From: Deltaproteobacteria bacterium YD0425bin51
Lineage (GTDB): Bacteria > Desulfobacterota > Desulfobacteria > Desulfobacterales > YD0425bin51
Direction: 5' to 3'
DNA length: 64,000 bases
NCBI GenBank assembly: GCA_002753225.1
Contig: PDZS01000010.1
Coordinates: forward strand, 62,001-126,000
This document shows, piece after piece, positions 35,801-43,965 of this stretch (its first letter is position 1; the number at the start of each line of letters is the position of its first letter). The notes under the pieces were generated by a model, which worked only from the letters and a program-made list of their open reading frames with translations, did not search any database and was not told the DNA's origin. Both the position numbers and the translations under genes were made by a program.

Positions 35801-38681
35801 TATAGAAATTGAAAAACATATTGAAAAAGTTGCTCATGGAGATATCGCAATAATTGGAATCTCAGGCAAGTTTCCAGAGGCTAATAATATTTATGAATTT
35901 TGGGATAACTTATGCTATGGCAAAAATTCAGTAAAAGAAGTACCCAAAAACAGATGGAGTTTTAATGAAAATAATAAATCTAATTACAGCTTTGGTGGAT
36001 TTATTTCAGATATTGATCTATTTGACCCTCTGTTTTTTAATATTTCTCCTAAAGAAGCAGAGCTTATGGATCCTCAACAAAGACTATTTTTACAGGAAGC
36101 TTGGAGATGCATAGAAGATGCAGGATATTCTCCTAGAGATTTAGATGGAAAAAAATGCGGAGTTTTTGTTGGATATAATTTTATTGATTACGGTCATATT
36201 TTATTAAAAGAAAACACTATTCCTGAGCCTTATGCTTTTACAGGAAATGCAGCTCCTATTTTGCCTGCAAGGATTTCATATTTTTTAAATTTAAAAGGTC
36301 CAGCTGTAAGCATAAATACAGCATGTTCTTCTTCTCTATTTGCAGTTCATATGGCTTGTGAAAGTATAAAATCTGGGACTAGTGAAATTGCTTTAGCTGG
36401 TGGAGCTCAGATAATGACAACAGGGCAGTTTCATATCCTTGCTGGAAGTATTGGAATGTTGTCAAAAGAAGGAAAATGTAAAACATTTGATAATGGCGCA
36501 GATGGATTTGTTCCAGGGGAAGCAGTAGGAGTAGTGTTATTAAAATCTTTAGAAAAAGCATTAGAAGACTGTGATAATATTTATGGCATTATAAAAGGTT
36601 CTGAAATAAACCAAGATGGCAAAACAAATGGAATAACAGCTCCAAACGCAACTTCTCAAACAAATTTAGAATGTGAAGTTTACAACAAATATAATATAAA
36701 TCCTGAGACTATATCTTATATAGAAGCCCATGGAACAGCAACAAAACTAGGTGACCCAATAGAAATCCAAGCATTAACAGATGCTTTTAATAAATATACT
36801 GATAAAAAGCAATTTTGCGCAATAGGAGCTGTAAAAACCAATATTGGACATACCTTAGCAAGCGCTGGCGTAAGCTCTCTTATTAAAGTGCTTTTATGTA
36901 TTAAAAATAAAAAGATGGTTCCGTCAATTAACTTTGAAAAAGAAAATGAGCATATTAACTTCAAAGATAGTCCATTTTATGTAAATACAAAACTTTGTGA
37001 TTGGGAAAATAAAAATGATACTAAAAGGCGCGCAGCAATAAATGCATTCGGTTTTAGCGGCACAAACTGCCACATGGTTGTTGAGGAATACAATTCACCC
37101 AAAACCTCATTTAAAAAAGGAAGTATAACGCGAATTGTTTTATCTGCCAAAAATGAAGAAAGATTGAAATGCTATGCAGAAAATATGGCGCAATTTTTAG
37201 ATAAACATAAATATAATCTCTCTTTGCAAGATATAGCATATACTCTTGAAGTAGGAAGAGAGCAAATGGATGCCAAAATTGAAACAATAGTTTCAGATAT
37301 AGATGAGCTGATTTACAAATTAAAACAACTAGAAAAATTTTATATTGGAAAAGATGATATTAAAGTAATAAATAAAAACAATAAGGCCAAAAGGGTTTCT
37401 TTGCCAACATATCCCTTTGCAAAAGAAAGCTACTGGATAAAAGACACCCAAAAACCTTCAAAAAAATGCCTCTACTACCATCCAGTCTGGGAAAAAAGAG
37501 AGGTAGATATAAAAAAATATGAAACCCTTAAGTCTAGTTCAATAATTTTTATAAATAATGATGAGAAACTCTCTGTTTCTCTTTCAAACAAATTAAATAC
37601 AAATATTATTTATGAAACGCCCAAAAAAAATTATATGGACTACGTAAAATTATTTAATAGCTTAAAATTAAAAAATATAAACCCAGATACTCTTTTGTAT
37701 CTTTTATCTGTTGATAATATTAGTTCTTATCTGGATACAGGAGTATATTCAGTCTATTATTTGATAAAGGCTATTTTTGAGACTAAACTTAGCAATCTGC
37801 ATAGAATCTTTTTTTTCTTTAATGCTGATAAAGAAGAAAACAGACCTTTTATGGAGGCTATATCTGGCTATTCAAAATCTCTTTCTCTAATATTTCCTAA
37901 GCTAAAACTATATGTTGTTCAATTTATGGGGGAAAAAGAATCCATAGAAGATATAATGGCAAAAGAGCTAATGGTTTCAGAAAAAGAGCGTAATTATGAG
38001 GTGTGTTATAGAGAAAACAAAAGATATGTAAGATTAATGAAGCCATTAAAACTGGATAACCCCCAAAATATTCCTTTAAAACAGAAAGGGGTTTACCTTA
38101 TTACTGGTGGAGCAGGAGGACTAGGACTTCTTTTTGCTAAACATTTGAGAGAAAAATATAAGGCAGACATAATTTTAACAGGCAGGTCTGATTTAACTCA
38201 AGAAAAGGAAGAAAAATTAAATTCCATTACAAAAGTTACTTATATTAAAGGAGATGTTTTAAACTTAGAAGACATGTTAGCAGTTGTGAAGAAAAGTTTG
38301 GAGAGGTTTGGAAAAATAGACGGTGTTATTCATGCAGCAGGTGTTGTTAATTCAAATCCTATTATTAAAAAAGAAATATCTGAATTTGAAGCTATACTTA
38401 AACCTAAGATTTTTGGAACAATAACAATAGATACAGCAACTAAAGATTTGCCATTAGATTTTTTTGTAATGTTTTCTTCCACTTCATCTGTTTTGGGGGA
38501 TTTTGGGCAATGCGATTACGCTGTTGCAAATCGTTTTATGGACAGCTACGCTATTTTGAGAGAAAGCTTAAGAGAGCAGAATCTAAGGCAGGGGAAAACA
38601 GTATCCATTAACTGGCCTCTTTGGGCTGAAGGGGGGATGAGAATATCTGGCTCCAACACTAATGATCTTCAGCTGGCTTGA
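26850..38681 (+). CDS. Giant AT-less (trans-AT) polyketide synthase ending in a truncated KR
   Basis: About 3943 residues from the ATG at 26850; an in-frame TTG at 26814 lies in the terminator and is rejected. Domains: KR (5-430, complete, YYQPFWEKS start); ACP (GMSS, about 454); KS1 (550-970, DTACSAS); KR (1145-1560); ACP (GFDS, about 1611); KS2 (1670-2090, DTACSSS, EVHGTGT); a shortened linker; KR with YAAASTFEDAF (2130-2540); C-methyltransferase (2560-2890, EIGAGTGG about 2727, SNVLHGT); ACP (GVDS, about 2937); KS3 (2997-3410, NTACSSS, EAHGTAT, NIGHTLASAG); and KR (3540-end). The last KR stops just after SINWPLWAEGGM, followed by about 14 unrelated residues and a stop. It has no C-terminal helices, ACP, release domain or docking tail. 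All KS have Cys-His-His; no AT is present. It begins in mid-module, so a KS- or DH-ending partner must be encoded elsewhere. Confidence 0.92.
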   Translation: MNHSPLYYQPFWEKSVINLNASNIVENILVFDKDEKNLITKVPITKNPIDYNKIVPKFIVYVCSKENLTTDIYSIFNIFKTLISEKFTDKVQFLYVYSEGKDESNPQHNAISSFLKTVMIEHPGFICKTISLQDFNNAEDLLLRELTVFDGVEISYQNGERYIKKLKELEFKDENKKFLKDNGVYLITGGAGGLGINFAEYIAKQVKAKIALCGRSALHGTIEDRILELNNLGSEVIYFERDVSNQSDVDKLIKEINYRFGELSGIIHAAGLIKDNYIIKKNQKDIESVLAPKLYGSIYLDEATKEIPLDFFVLFSSLSAVIGNAGQSDYAYANSFMDSFAISRNKKQRFGRTVSINWPIWQEGGMQINKEALSVLSGKTGAYPLPSIEGLKAWEKIMSQTDISQAVIFYGDKDKIKSLINNDYIEIESFLKGILSDVLQISPDKIEPYKNFEEYGMSSIIVTRFNAKIENAINRVVPKTLLFEYQNLHDLVGFFAKEIIHIPLPLDSHFRGNDLIPTKVGIQNTEWEDLTPIDDEKLIQGRFYKGESDSDIAIIGISGIYPLAKNLEEYWENLKNGRNCITEIPISRWGTNYDKEIYCKWGGFLEDVDKFDPLFFNISPREAELMDPQERMFLEMSWSVLEDAGYFGKRLKTSRVGVFAGVTTNTYLLLAHNSWESGKRGIPSSLPWSIANRVSYFFNFQGPSIPIDTACSASISAIHMACMSLKQGECDMAIAGGVNLYLHPFKYIQLCQSRMLSQTGKCRSFGADGDGFVPGEGCGGILLKPLHQAVIDRDNIYGVIKGSSINHGGKTSGYTVPNPNAQASLILDALEKAKVNPETISYIEAHGTGTKLGDPVEIRGLTKAYRKYTQKKEYCPIGSVKSNIGHLESAAGIAGLTKILLQMKYKTIVPTLYCESLNPNINFSETPFYVQKELSKWNKPEVDGVICPRRAAISSFGAGGANAHLIVEEYEEPLKNKSIIEEPFVIILSAKNEERLKVYAERMLSKIEKENQVLISDLAYTLQICRDAMDERLAFIASSISETIEKLKKYIGDDFKEIYRGNAKKQINHELLVEGEEGEAFLKIIFNKKNLKKIAQLWVSGIDIDWNLLYKEKIKPLSLPTYPFEKERYWILDTKAEDRNTSDLTYYQSVWEKSGASLLNSESASNAILIFDMDESRLDILQKHLKSQIYIVKPGKKFAVLRSNIYEINPHNPYDYVELLKSVGEIETILHLWETRKKNLSHGVYSIFHLISAYNELKLRKHLKILYIFSPSPFAESVSGYSKSISLILPKVLLSTIEVLSGDITDIIIAELKQSKNLDEIRYEGKQRYIKSFKPINLVCSNILLKQNGVYLITGGLGALGHIFAKHLSKHYRAKIILTGRKAKIDSEFLYFQADIADFKRMKVVINEIKSKYKRLDGIIHAAGITNRIPIISKKEEDFKLTLKPKIQGLITLDLLTKNEHLDFFVMFSSTSSVLGDFGQCDYAVANRFLDSYAEYREKLRYKNLRHGKTIAINWPLWREGGMHQNQDGEDFYLKTSGMKYLETKEGIEAFEKILESDLSQVILMTGNLNKVKPENDKSSQIESDIKQIASLVVNVNPDRIDDNENLGAYGFDSVLLKVMADKISQKYNIEFSPAVFFEYSSIKRISDFLSGTFKVKAVPENIGTKINEQDTAIIGMSGIFPGSIDLTEFWQNLESEKDLISEVPKERWRWEDYFGDITKDKNKTNSKWGGFISDVDKFDPLFFKISPREAEMMDPQQRLFLETVWKTLEDAGYKSSDLSGKSIGVFVGIQFNDYQQLIIESRKGSAQAATGIANTMIANRVSFIMNWHGPSEVIDTACSSSLVAVHRAIRSVRSGECEMAIAGGVSLLLSPASIIAAGQLGVLSPDGRCKTFDASANGYVKGEGVAAILIKPLSYAIKDNDRIYGLFKGSAVNHGGMANSLTSPNSKAQADVLISAYKDSGITPDKISYIEVHGTGTELGDPVEIEGLKKAFENCTKLKKNYCGLGTVKTNMGHLEPASGIAGVIKVILSIKNKKLPASLHLKTLNPYIKLDDSPFYIVKNTMNWDSIGTRIAGVSSFGFGGTNAHVVIEEYEDKRQNVRKPLQPYTFQKKRYWISEKPEHIENIYYKPVWIPKTPCSLKMIDGRETVLMVYSPKKLDIEALIKEFHYKDNIIEIKTDDFSILEQIKELNTIYFLGGIQTQNINLDDLYSLDESQKRGVIGLFKLIKELDRNNLLKSNISLKVITNNLYSASLHGLTKVISKEYKHIKISYIDISSEYTTDLKQILFQDYGEEVFIRKGKAFVRSMEKVPLLENSSIPFKNEGVYLIIGGSGGIGLEFSKYLSKTVKAKLVLVGRKDLNEKQTEHIKKIEEYGGKVLYLKGDITDSARIKEIVETTKSYFGNINGVIHSAIVLRDKAIYNMDEESFMAVLSPKVKGSVVLYNAVKNEPLDFMLFFSSIQSFTGNPGQSNYAAASTFEDAFALYLNEVAPYPVKIINWSYWGSVGIVATEEHKRRHKAYGVIPIEPCEGMEAIKKIVSNPLPQIIVFKVETHGRASLLGINSKYYEQGFLNLNKFGENLLFSAFQKMGVFQKLGEEYDKEGLKKQLEIIPLYNRLYDALINILSEFGWIKFINNKIIVLKTDSSINYEPLYELASYFKLLKICLDNYPDILTGKIPATDILFPKGSNELVKGIYSGNPLSDVFNEIVADAVNSYIENKRYEKINIIEIGAGTGGTTDFILPKISKYKDRIFYKYTDISNSFIKQAKARYKDFSFLGFGFLNIEKDINSQGYEADSFDIVIASNVLHGTKNIKNTIKNAKKLLKTNGSIIINETTKVPLFSTLTFGLLEGWWMFEDEEERLKDSPLLSSPMWKTVLKQEGFDRVKSLSTDNGSQDVIIAEKIGEVSANINEKILDCLSSVLQISKDEFNKEDAFSDLGVDSILAVEIIHKLNNELNINLRTTDLFNFPSINKLAGHISHKFKPQYIEIEKHIEKVAHGDIAIIGISGKFPEANNIYEFWDNLCYGKNSVKEVPKNRWSFNENNKSNYSFGGFISDIDLFDPLFFNISPKEAELMDPQQRLFLQEAWRCIEDAGYSPRDLDGKKCGVFVGYNFIDYGHILLKENTIPEPYAFTGNAAPILPARISYFLNLKGPAVSINTACSSSLFAVHMACESIKSGTSEIALAGGAQIMTTGQFHILAGSIGMLSKEGKCKTFDNGADGFVPGEAVGVVLLKSLEKALEDCDNIYGIIKGSEINQDGKTNGITAPNATSQTNLECEVYNKYNINPETISYIEAHGTATKLGDPIEIQALTDAFNKYTDKKQFCAIGAVKTNIGHTLASAGVSSLIKVLLCIKNKKMVPSINFEKENEHINFKDSPFYVNTKLCDWENKNDTKRRAAINAFGFSGTNCHMVVEEYNSPKTSFKKGSITRIVLSAKNEERLKCYAENMAQFLDKHKYNLSLQDIAYTLEVGREQMDAKIETIVSDIDELIYKLKQLEKFYIGKDDIKVINKNNKAKRVSLPTYPFAKESYWIKDTQKPSKKCLYYHPVWEKREVDIKKYETLKSSSIIFINNDEKLSVSLSNKLNTNIIYETPKKNYMDYVKLFNSLKLKNINPDTLLYLLSVDNISSYLDTGVYSVYYLIKAIFETKLSNLHRIFFFFNADKEENRPFMEAISGYSKSLSLIFPKLKLYVVQFMGEKESIEDIMAKELMVSEKERNYEVCYRENKRYVRLMKPLKLDNPQNIPLKQKGVYLITGGAGGLGLLFAKHLREKYKADIILTGRSDLTQEKEEKLNSITKVTYIKGDVLNLEDMLAVVKKSLERFGKIDGVIHAAGVVNSNPIIKKEISEFEAILKPKIFGTITIDTATKDLPLDFFVMFSSTSSVLGDFGQCDYAVANRFMDSYAILRESLREQNLRQGKTVSINWPLWAEGGMRISGSNTNDLQLA
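28366..28417. repeat. Paired palindrome element, copy in the first ACP-KS linker of the plus-strand PKS
   Basis: A 52-base palindrome starting TGGACTCCCAC and ending GTGGGAATCCA. Both arms share CCCAC/GTGGG in place of CCCGC/GCGGG, so base pairing is kept. PKS reading: LDSHFRGNDLIPTKVGIQ, the same frame as in the minus-strand PKS copies. Confidence 0.8.
34494..34521. repeat. Perfect 28-bp palindrome in the KR-cMT linker
   Basis: The sequence is its own reverse complement over all 28 bases: GTAGAGACGCACGG followed by its complement. It is unrelated to the ATTCCC family and adds VETHGRASLLG to the linker between KR and the methyltransferase. Confidence 0.85.
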
Positions 38682-41088
38682 TTTTAGCTTTTATGATCAA
38701 CATTTCAAGCTCTTCTATCCTGTATGGTTTCTGAAGAAAAAATATATCATTTTCATCTGAATTATCAATCACCATGTTTTGTCTTGTGAAACCAGATGCG
38801 ATTATGACCTTGACTGAGGGATCAATTGACCTAAGGATTCTGCATGTTTCTTGTCCACTCAAACCAGGCATTATCATATCAAGAATTACGAAGAGTATCT
38901 CAGTCCTATTTTCTTTAAATATTTCAATACCTTTAATACCGTTTTCTGCAGAAAAAACAGTAAATCCCATTTTACGAAGAAATATCTCTGTACTGTTTCT
39001 TACCATAGGTTCATCATCAATTATAAGGACAGATCCTCTCCATTTAGCTTTCTTTTCTTGAGAATATGTTTTATCTTTTACAGTTGCCGTATCAAAGGAC
39101 TCATGAACAGGAATGTATATTCTAAAAACAGTTCCTCTACCTTGTTCGCTTGATAGATTTATTGCTCCTCCATGCTCTTTTACTGTGCCGTAGACAGCCG
39201 AAAGCCCTAACCCTGTCCCCTTCCCTACTGGCTTGGTTGTAAAGAATGGTTCAAATATGCGATTTATAATATCTTGTGATATTCCCTCTCCTGTATCGGA
39301 AATTGTGATCTCTACATAGAAGGATGACCCTAATTCACGAATAGTCTCAGCAGGAAGCTTATCTTTTAGTGTTATATTTCTAGTGCTATAGGAAAGCACG
39401 CCCCCTTTAGGCATTGCGTCTCTGGCATTAAGTCCAAGATTCATAAGAGCATTCTGCAGAAGTGTTTCTGCACCCATTACTGTTGTTTTATCAGCCTCAA
39501 GTGCTGTTCTTATTTCAATACTTTTTTCAAGTGTCCTTTCAAGTATAGAAATGGTTGATAGGATTACATCATGAATATCAATATTCTTAAGCACAATACT
39601 CTTAATTCTTGAGAAGGCAAGGAGCTTATTTATAAGCTCTGCAGCCCTCTCTGCACTTTTCATTATCATGTCAGCATAACTGAAAAGGTTTGATTCAGGT
39701 TCAAGATCCATTATTAAAAGTTCAGTGCCGCCCATAATACCTGCAAGCATGTTGTTGAAATCATGGGCAATCCCTCCTGCAAGCTGGCCTACCACCTCCA
39801 TCTTTTGGGAGTGCCGTAACTGTTCCTCAAGTTTTCTTGTCTCTGTTATATCAACGATCATACCAAGGATGCATTCCTCTTTTTGGAGTCTTATAAGAGC
39901 TGCTGAAAAAATTCCCTGACGTTCATTACCGCTTTTGTTTATTATTGTAATCTTCTCATTGTCGATTCTTCCGTTACTGAAAAGTTTAACCTTAACATTC
40001 TCAGGATTTGCTTCAAGCAATTTGAGACCTAGTTCAAAAGGTGTTTTACCTTCTGTTTCAGACCTGTTATATCCTGTTAATTGTTCAAATGCAGAATTAA
40101 CCATCATGTATTTACCGTCATCAATTCTGCTTACAGCTATGCTGTATGGGCTAGTTTCAAATATTGTCCTGAAAAGAATTTCTTTCTCCCTCACTTTTTT
40201 TTTGAGAGATATATTCCAAAAATATATACCTGCTGTGATAAATAAAAGTACTACAAGAATCTGAATAAGAATTTTCACATACTTATTTGAAATAAGAGTT
40301 TTATCCTCATATACGCTGAACCACTTTTCATATATCCTATCATATTCACCTGAACTTTTTAGGATGTTAAGTCCCTCATTGAGCTTTGCAAGGAGTTCCG
40401 CCTCCCCTTTTTTTACAGCTATGCAGTAGTTCCTTTGCAAAAGTGGCTTTGTGACATATGTCAGATTGCGGATACCAGTCTTTTTCATTATTATCTGACC
40501 TTGCATCACTGCTGCAATAACACAGTCTCCCTCACCTGCTGATAGAGAATAGAAAGCTTGACCAAGTTCCCTTTTAGTTAAAATCCTTCCTGCAGTTCCG
40601 TGCTCTTGAATAAAGTCGTGTCCGAGATCACCATCCTGCACAAGCACGGTTTTGCCTTTTAAATCTTCTATGCTTTTAATATCAGAGCCTATTCGAGTAA
40701 ATATTACATATGTTGATATAAAATGCGGTATAGTAAAATCAACTTTTTTCGCTCTCTCAAGAGTTTTGAACATCCCTGATATTATTTCTATTTCTCTATT
40801 TTCAAGTTTAGATCGAACTTCGTTCCATGGTCCTAGCTTAATATGTATATTAAGGTTCATTGCTTTTGCAGTACTGCGGAGAATATCAATATTAAAACCT
40901 GAAGGGTTACCGTTTTTATCATTGTATTCAAACGGTGGATAGTCGTGATCACCCATTGCATTTATCTGTTTCCCATCTTGAGGAAGTGGTAAAATATTAT
41001 CTGAAACCTTAGATATATTTTCGCCATCACCTCTGCATGCAAGGAAAATAATTAAAGAAGCTATTATAGTGTATAGTTTAGAAGGCAT
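38659..41088 (-). CDS. Hybrid histidine kinase with periplasmic SBP sensor, PAS and receiver
   Basis: An 809-residue protein. An N-terminal signal or lipobox-like segment (SLIIFLAC) leads into a bacterial solute-binding type 3 sensor domain (about 40-265, with [20 protein letters not shown]). Then come a transmembrane helix (about 272-292), PAS (about 305-425), HisKA with [15 protein letters not shown] (phospho-His about 438), HATPase with [21 protein letters not shown] and GTGLGLS, and a receiver with LIIDDE and [10 protein letters not shown] (about 680-805). It probably senses an amino-acid-like or other small ligand in the periplasm. Its stop overlaps the broken 3' end of the plus-strand PKS by 23 bases, convergently, so this gene marks the edge of the PKS region. 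Confidence 0.92.
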   Translation of the reverse strand: MPSKLYTIIASLIIFLACRGDGENISKVSDNILPLPQDGKQINAMGDHDYPPFEYNDKNGNPSGFNIDILRSTAKAMNLNIHIKLGPWNEVRSKLENREIEIISGMFKTLERAKKVDFTIPHFISTYVIFTRIGSDIKSIEDLKGKTVLVQDGDLGHDFIQEHGTAGRILTKRELGQAFYSLSAGEGDCVIAAVMQGQIIMKKTGIRNLTYVTKPLLQRNYCIAVKKGEAELLAKLNEGLNILKSSGEYDRIYEKWFSVYEDKTLISNKYVKILIQILVVLLFITAGIYFWNISLKKKVREKEILFRTIFETSPYSIAVSRIDDGKYMMVNSAFEQLTGYNRSETEGKTPFELGLKLLEANPENVKVKLFSNGRIDNEKITIINKSGNERQGIFSAALIRLQKEECILGMIVDITETRKLEEQLRHSQKMEVVGQLAGGIAHDFNNMLAGIMGGTELLIMDLEPESNLFSYADMIMKSAERAAELINKLLAFSRIKSIVLKNIDIHDVILSTISILERTLEKSIEIRTALEADKTTVMGAETLLQNALMNLGLNARDAMPKGGVLSYSTRNITLKDKLPAETIRELGSSFYVEITISDTGEGISQDIINRIFEPFFTTKPVGKGTGLGLSAVYGTVKEHGGAINLSSEQGRGTVFRIYIPVHESFDTATVKDKTYSQEKKAKWRGSVLIIDDEPMVRNSTEIFLRKMGFTVFSAENGIKGIEIFKENRTEILFVILDMIMPGLSGQETCRILRSIDPSVKVIIASGFTRQNMVIDNSDENDIFFLQKPYRIEELEMLIIKAKIKPAEDH

Positions 41089-41103
41089 AATTAATTATAA
41101 AGG

Positions 41104-41595
41104 TCAGTTGAGCAAATGTTTATTTATATTATTTTCAATAGCTCTTGGATTATTAATTAATAATAAAATCAGACTCCCAATGACAAAAGGTATCATTAAG
41201 GTAAAATCATTTGTTAATATAGTAAGAATAAGCCCATAAATTCCTATACTTTCCAAAAAAAACCAGATTACTATAGAAATTTTTAGTAGCCTTAATGAAC
41301 CTTCATAGCTTGATAAATCCAATTTACCCTTCTCGGCTAAGCGGAGTAAAATAATTTGACTGATTAAAAAAGTAAAAATAGCAGTCAATATAGAGATAGA
41401 GCCAAGAATTATTGTTAACATTGAATATTCTTTAATATAATTAAAGGGACTTAGCTGTAAAATAAAATAACCAACTATAAGATAAAGAGATTGTGATATT
41501 AAAATTGCTGCCCATATGATCCATTTTTTTTGCCTGATCTGTCTTATTTCTGAAGAACCATCTATTCTCAATTTATCCTTAGCAGTTTTAGGCAT
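41104..41595 (-). CDS. Hypothetical four-helix membrane protein
   Basis: A 163-residue protein with a charged N-terminal 25 residues and four hydrophobic segments (about 28-48, 57-80, 103-125, 130-147). The start is supported by AAAAGGAGC five bases before the ATG. It lies 15 bases upstream of the SBP-sensor kinase on the same strand and is likely co-transcribed with it. I do not recognise the family. Confidence 0.6.
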   Translation of the reverse strand: MPKTAKDKLRIDGSSEIRQIRQKKWIIWAAILISQSLYLIVGYFILQLSPFNYIKEYSMLTIILGSISILTAIFTFLISQIILLRLAEKGKLDLSSYEGSLRLLKISIVIWFFLESIGIYGLILTILTNDFTLMIPFVIGSLILLLINNPRAIENNINKHLLN

Positions 41596-41816
41596 AAGCT
41601 CCTTTTAAATAGAACAGTTTTCTAACAAAGTGGCTTTATTTGAGGATTTTAAATATATCAAGTCATAGATTATGTAGTAAGAGTATTAATAACTGTTAGT
41701 TTACTTTACTTAGCACAGACCATAAGTATAAATCAAGAGACACATATTAAAGTCATTTTAAAGTCAGTTACCTGCTTTTCTAAAATTTAATCCCCTTATT
41801 GTCCTTTATTACATAA

Positions 41817-42218
41817 TTATTCTGTAATCTTTAAATATTCAATAGCGTCTTTACAGCCTAGCTTTTTAGCTTTTTTAATATTTATATCAGCATTATTTTT
41901 ATCTCCTATCTGATGATAACATATACCTTTCCCAAAATAGGCTTCTGCAAAATTATTATCTATTTCTATTGCTTTGTCATAACATTCAATTGCTTTGTTA
42001 TACTCTCCTGACAATGTTAAAGAATGTCCTTTTTCATACCAGTCAGATGCACTTTTATTTTTGCTATTCTTCTTCTCCTGATTTATTATTTGGGCATCAT
42101 TTGGAATTATCATAGCTTCTCTGCATTTTGGACACCTTCCTTTCCTGCCAGCTGATTCTGCTGACACAAATAATGAATGACCACAGTGTTCACATTTAAA
42201 AGATATTTTATTAAGCAT
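41817..42218 (-). CDS. Zinc-ribbon and TPR protein
   Basis: A 133-residue protein. The N-terminus has a zinc-ribbon pattern, CEHCGHSLFVSAESAGRKGRC followed by PKC (two CxxC pairs, about residues 9-34), as in MJ0042/FmdB-like domains. The rest has about two TPR units: ASDWYEKGHSLTLSGEYNKAIECYDKAIEID and FAEAYFGKGICYHQIGDKNNADINIKKA. The start has CAGGAGC upstream. It is probably a protein-interaction adaptor; nothing in the context fixes a partner. Confidence 0.75.
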   Translation of the reverse strand: MLNKISFKCEHCGHSLFVSAESAGRKGRCPKCREAMIIPNDAQIINQEKKNSKNKSASDWYEKGHSLTLSGEYNKAIECYDKAIEIDNNFAEAYFGKGICYHQIGDKNNADINIKKAKKLGCKDAIEYLKITE

Positions 42219-42461
42219 ATTAAAGCTCCTGACATTTGTTTATTTGGTTTAGTTCCTACTGTATCTTATATGAATTGTATTTATAACATTTTTTTTTTTA
42301 TCTGATCTACATAAAAATCTTGTAAATATGATAGTGCCGATCTTTATAGCAGTGCTTTTTAATATTGATAAAATGAATAGAATGTGCGAATGATATTGAT
42401 GTTTCTGCGATTGAATTTTTTCTTCAATACCTTTTTTCATCTTAATAAATGAGGTGTCATA

Positions 42462-43325
42462 ATGTTTTTTAGTTTACAAGTAGTTGAACTTATCAAGAAA
42501 CGCTATTCCTGCAGAACTTATTTAAATAAACCTATAGAAGAGGATAAGAAAGATATTTTAAAATCATACTTATCATCAGTTAAAACAGCAGTTTTTAATA
42601 CTAATTTAAGGTTTGGACTTATTACGGCTACTGAAGAAGATAGAAATGCTTTAAAAGGACTTGGGACGTATGGATTTATTAAAGATCCTCCCGGATTTAT
42701 TGTTGGTGCTGCAGAAGATTCCAAATATAGCTTAGAAGATTATGGCTATGCTATGGAGAAGATAATCTTATTTTCTACTGATATAGGATTTGGAACTTGC
42801 TGGCTTGGGGGAACATTTAATAAAAGCAACTTCGCTGCAAAGATTTCAAAAAATGATGATGAAATAGTTCCTGCTGTTGCATCAATTGGTTATAAAAAAG
42901 AAAAACGTAGTACAATGGAATCTATAATTCGTTGGACTGCTGGTTCAGATAATCGTCTGTCATGGGATAAGATGTTTTTTAATATAGACTTTGAAACTCC
43001 TATGATTAAGGAAGATATTGGGGAGTATGCGATAGCTATTGAAATGGTAAGATTGGCGCCCTCAGCCTCCAACAAGCAACCATGGAGGATTGTTAAAGAT
43101 AAAAACATATTTCATTTTTATTTGCAGAGGACAAAAGGATATGAGAGAAATCAAAAGCTATTCAAAACTGTAGATCTTCAACGTATTGATATGGGAATAG
43201 CAATGTGCCACTTTGAACTTTCAGCAAAAGAGATGAATTTAGAAGGTAAATGGGAGATAATTACACCTCAGAGAACAAATCAATTAAGAGATAATGAATA
43301 TCTGGTATCATGGATTGGACATTGA
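42462..43325 (+). CDS. Nitroreductase family protein
   Basis: A 287-residue flavoprotein of the nitroreductase superfamily, of the two-half 'putative TM nitroreductase' type. RYSCRTYLNKPIEEDKK (about 15-31) is the FMN-binding start. GFGTCWLGGTFNKS (about 103-116) and the second-half RLAPSASNKQPWRI (about 193-206) match the usual FMN-contact segments. It should carry FMN and use NAD(P)H for two-electron reduction of an unknown substrate. It is transcribed alone, divergently from the zinc-ribbon/TPR gene. Confidence 0.85.
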   Translation: MFFSLQVVELIKKRYSCRTYLNKPIEEDKKDILKSYLSSVKTAVFNTNLRFGLITATEEDRNALKGLGTYGFIKDPPGFIVGAAEDSKYSLEDYGYAMEKIILFSTDIGFGTCWLGGTFNKSNFAAKISKNDDEIVPAVASIGYKKEKRSTMESIIRWTAGSDNRLSWDKMFFNIDFETPMIKEDIGEYAIAIEMVRLAPSASNKQPWRIVKDKNIFHFYLQRTKGYERNQKLFKTVDLQRIDMGIAMCHFELSAKEMNLEGKWEIITPQRTNQLRDNEYLVSWIGH

Positions 43326-43490
43326 ATTGTCTTTATGCAACTTAAACGAAATATAGAGATTTTATTTATTATTGTGGCGCTGCTATAGGGATTATTTATC
43401 CTTTATATATTTATATCCATTGATTTCAGATAGTTCTAATTGTAAAATACACATGTTTTTAAACTTAAAAAAGAAGGAGCTAATTGAAAT

Positions 43491-43727
43491 ATGGAAATAC
43501 CACCATTAGACATCCTAATTGATTTTCTAACCAAATATTCACCTGAGAAAGTAAAATTTATATTCACATTCTTTGGAGTTCTTAGTTTCCTACTTGGTTA
43601 TTGGAACGCAAAACGCTCTTCTATTATAAGCACAATATTAACCCTTGTATTATTGATTCTTTTTGGCACATATGTCATTGAATACTTTTTTATTTTCCCA
43701 AAGGAAGAATTAATCAATGTTCAATAG
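43491..43727 (+). CDS. Small membrane protein, hypothetical
   Basis: A 78-residue protein with two hydrophobic segments (about 22-38 and 45-68) separated by a basic stretch (NAKRSS). GAAGGAG lies upstream, about 12 bases from the ATG, a little far. No family is recognised. The 238 bases that follow, to 43966, hold no supported gene. Confidence 0.5.
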   Translation: MEIPPLDILIDFLTKYSPEKVKFIFTFFGVLSFLLGYWNAKRSSIISTILTLVLLILFGTYVIEYFFIFPKEELINVQ

Positions 43728-43965
43728 AGTTATCCATTTCCAAAATCCAAGGCGGTTTATATTGAAATGGTTTATAGTAAAAACTCTTAGTTTATAGTAT
43801 ATACTCGATATTCATGTTTTTTAGCAGGATATATAAAAAGCTGTAATTCCGGGTTTCCGCTTCTCTGTGTCTGGAATGAAATGTATTTTATGATTGAACC
43901 CAAAAAAAACTTGAACATTGAGTTATAGAATAAGCATATTTTATAAAAATCTCATTTATTCATTT

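Noticed and set aside
42249..42440. A 63-residue minus-strand frame upstream of the nitroreductase gene.
   Set aside because: Its composition is unlike a protein, it has no convincing ribosome site and it occupies the likely promoter region.
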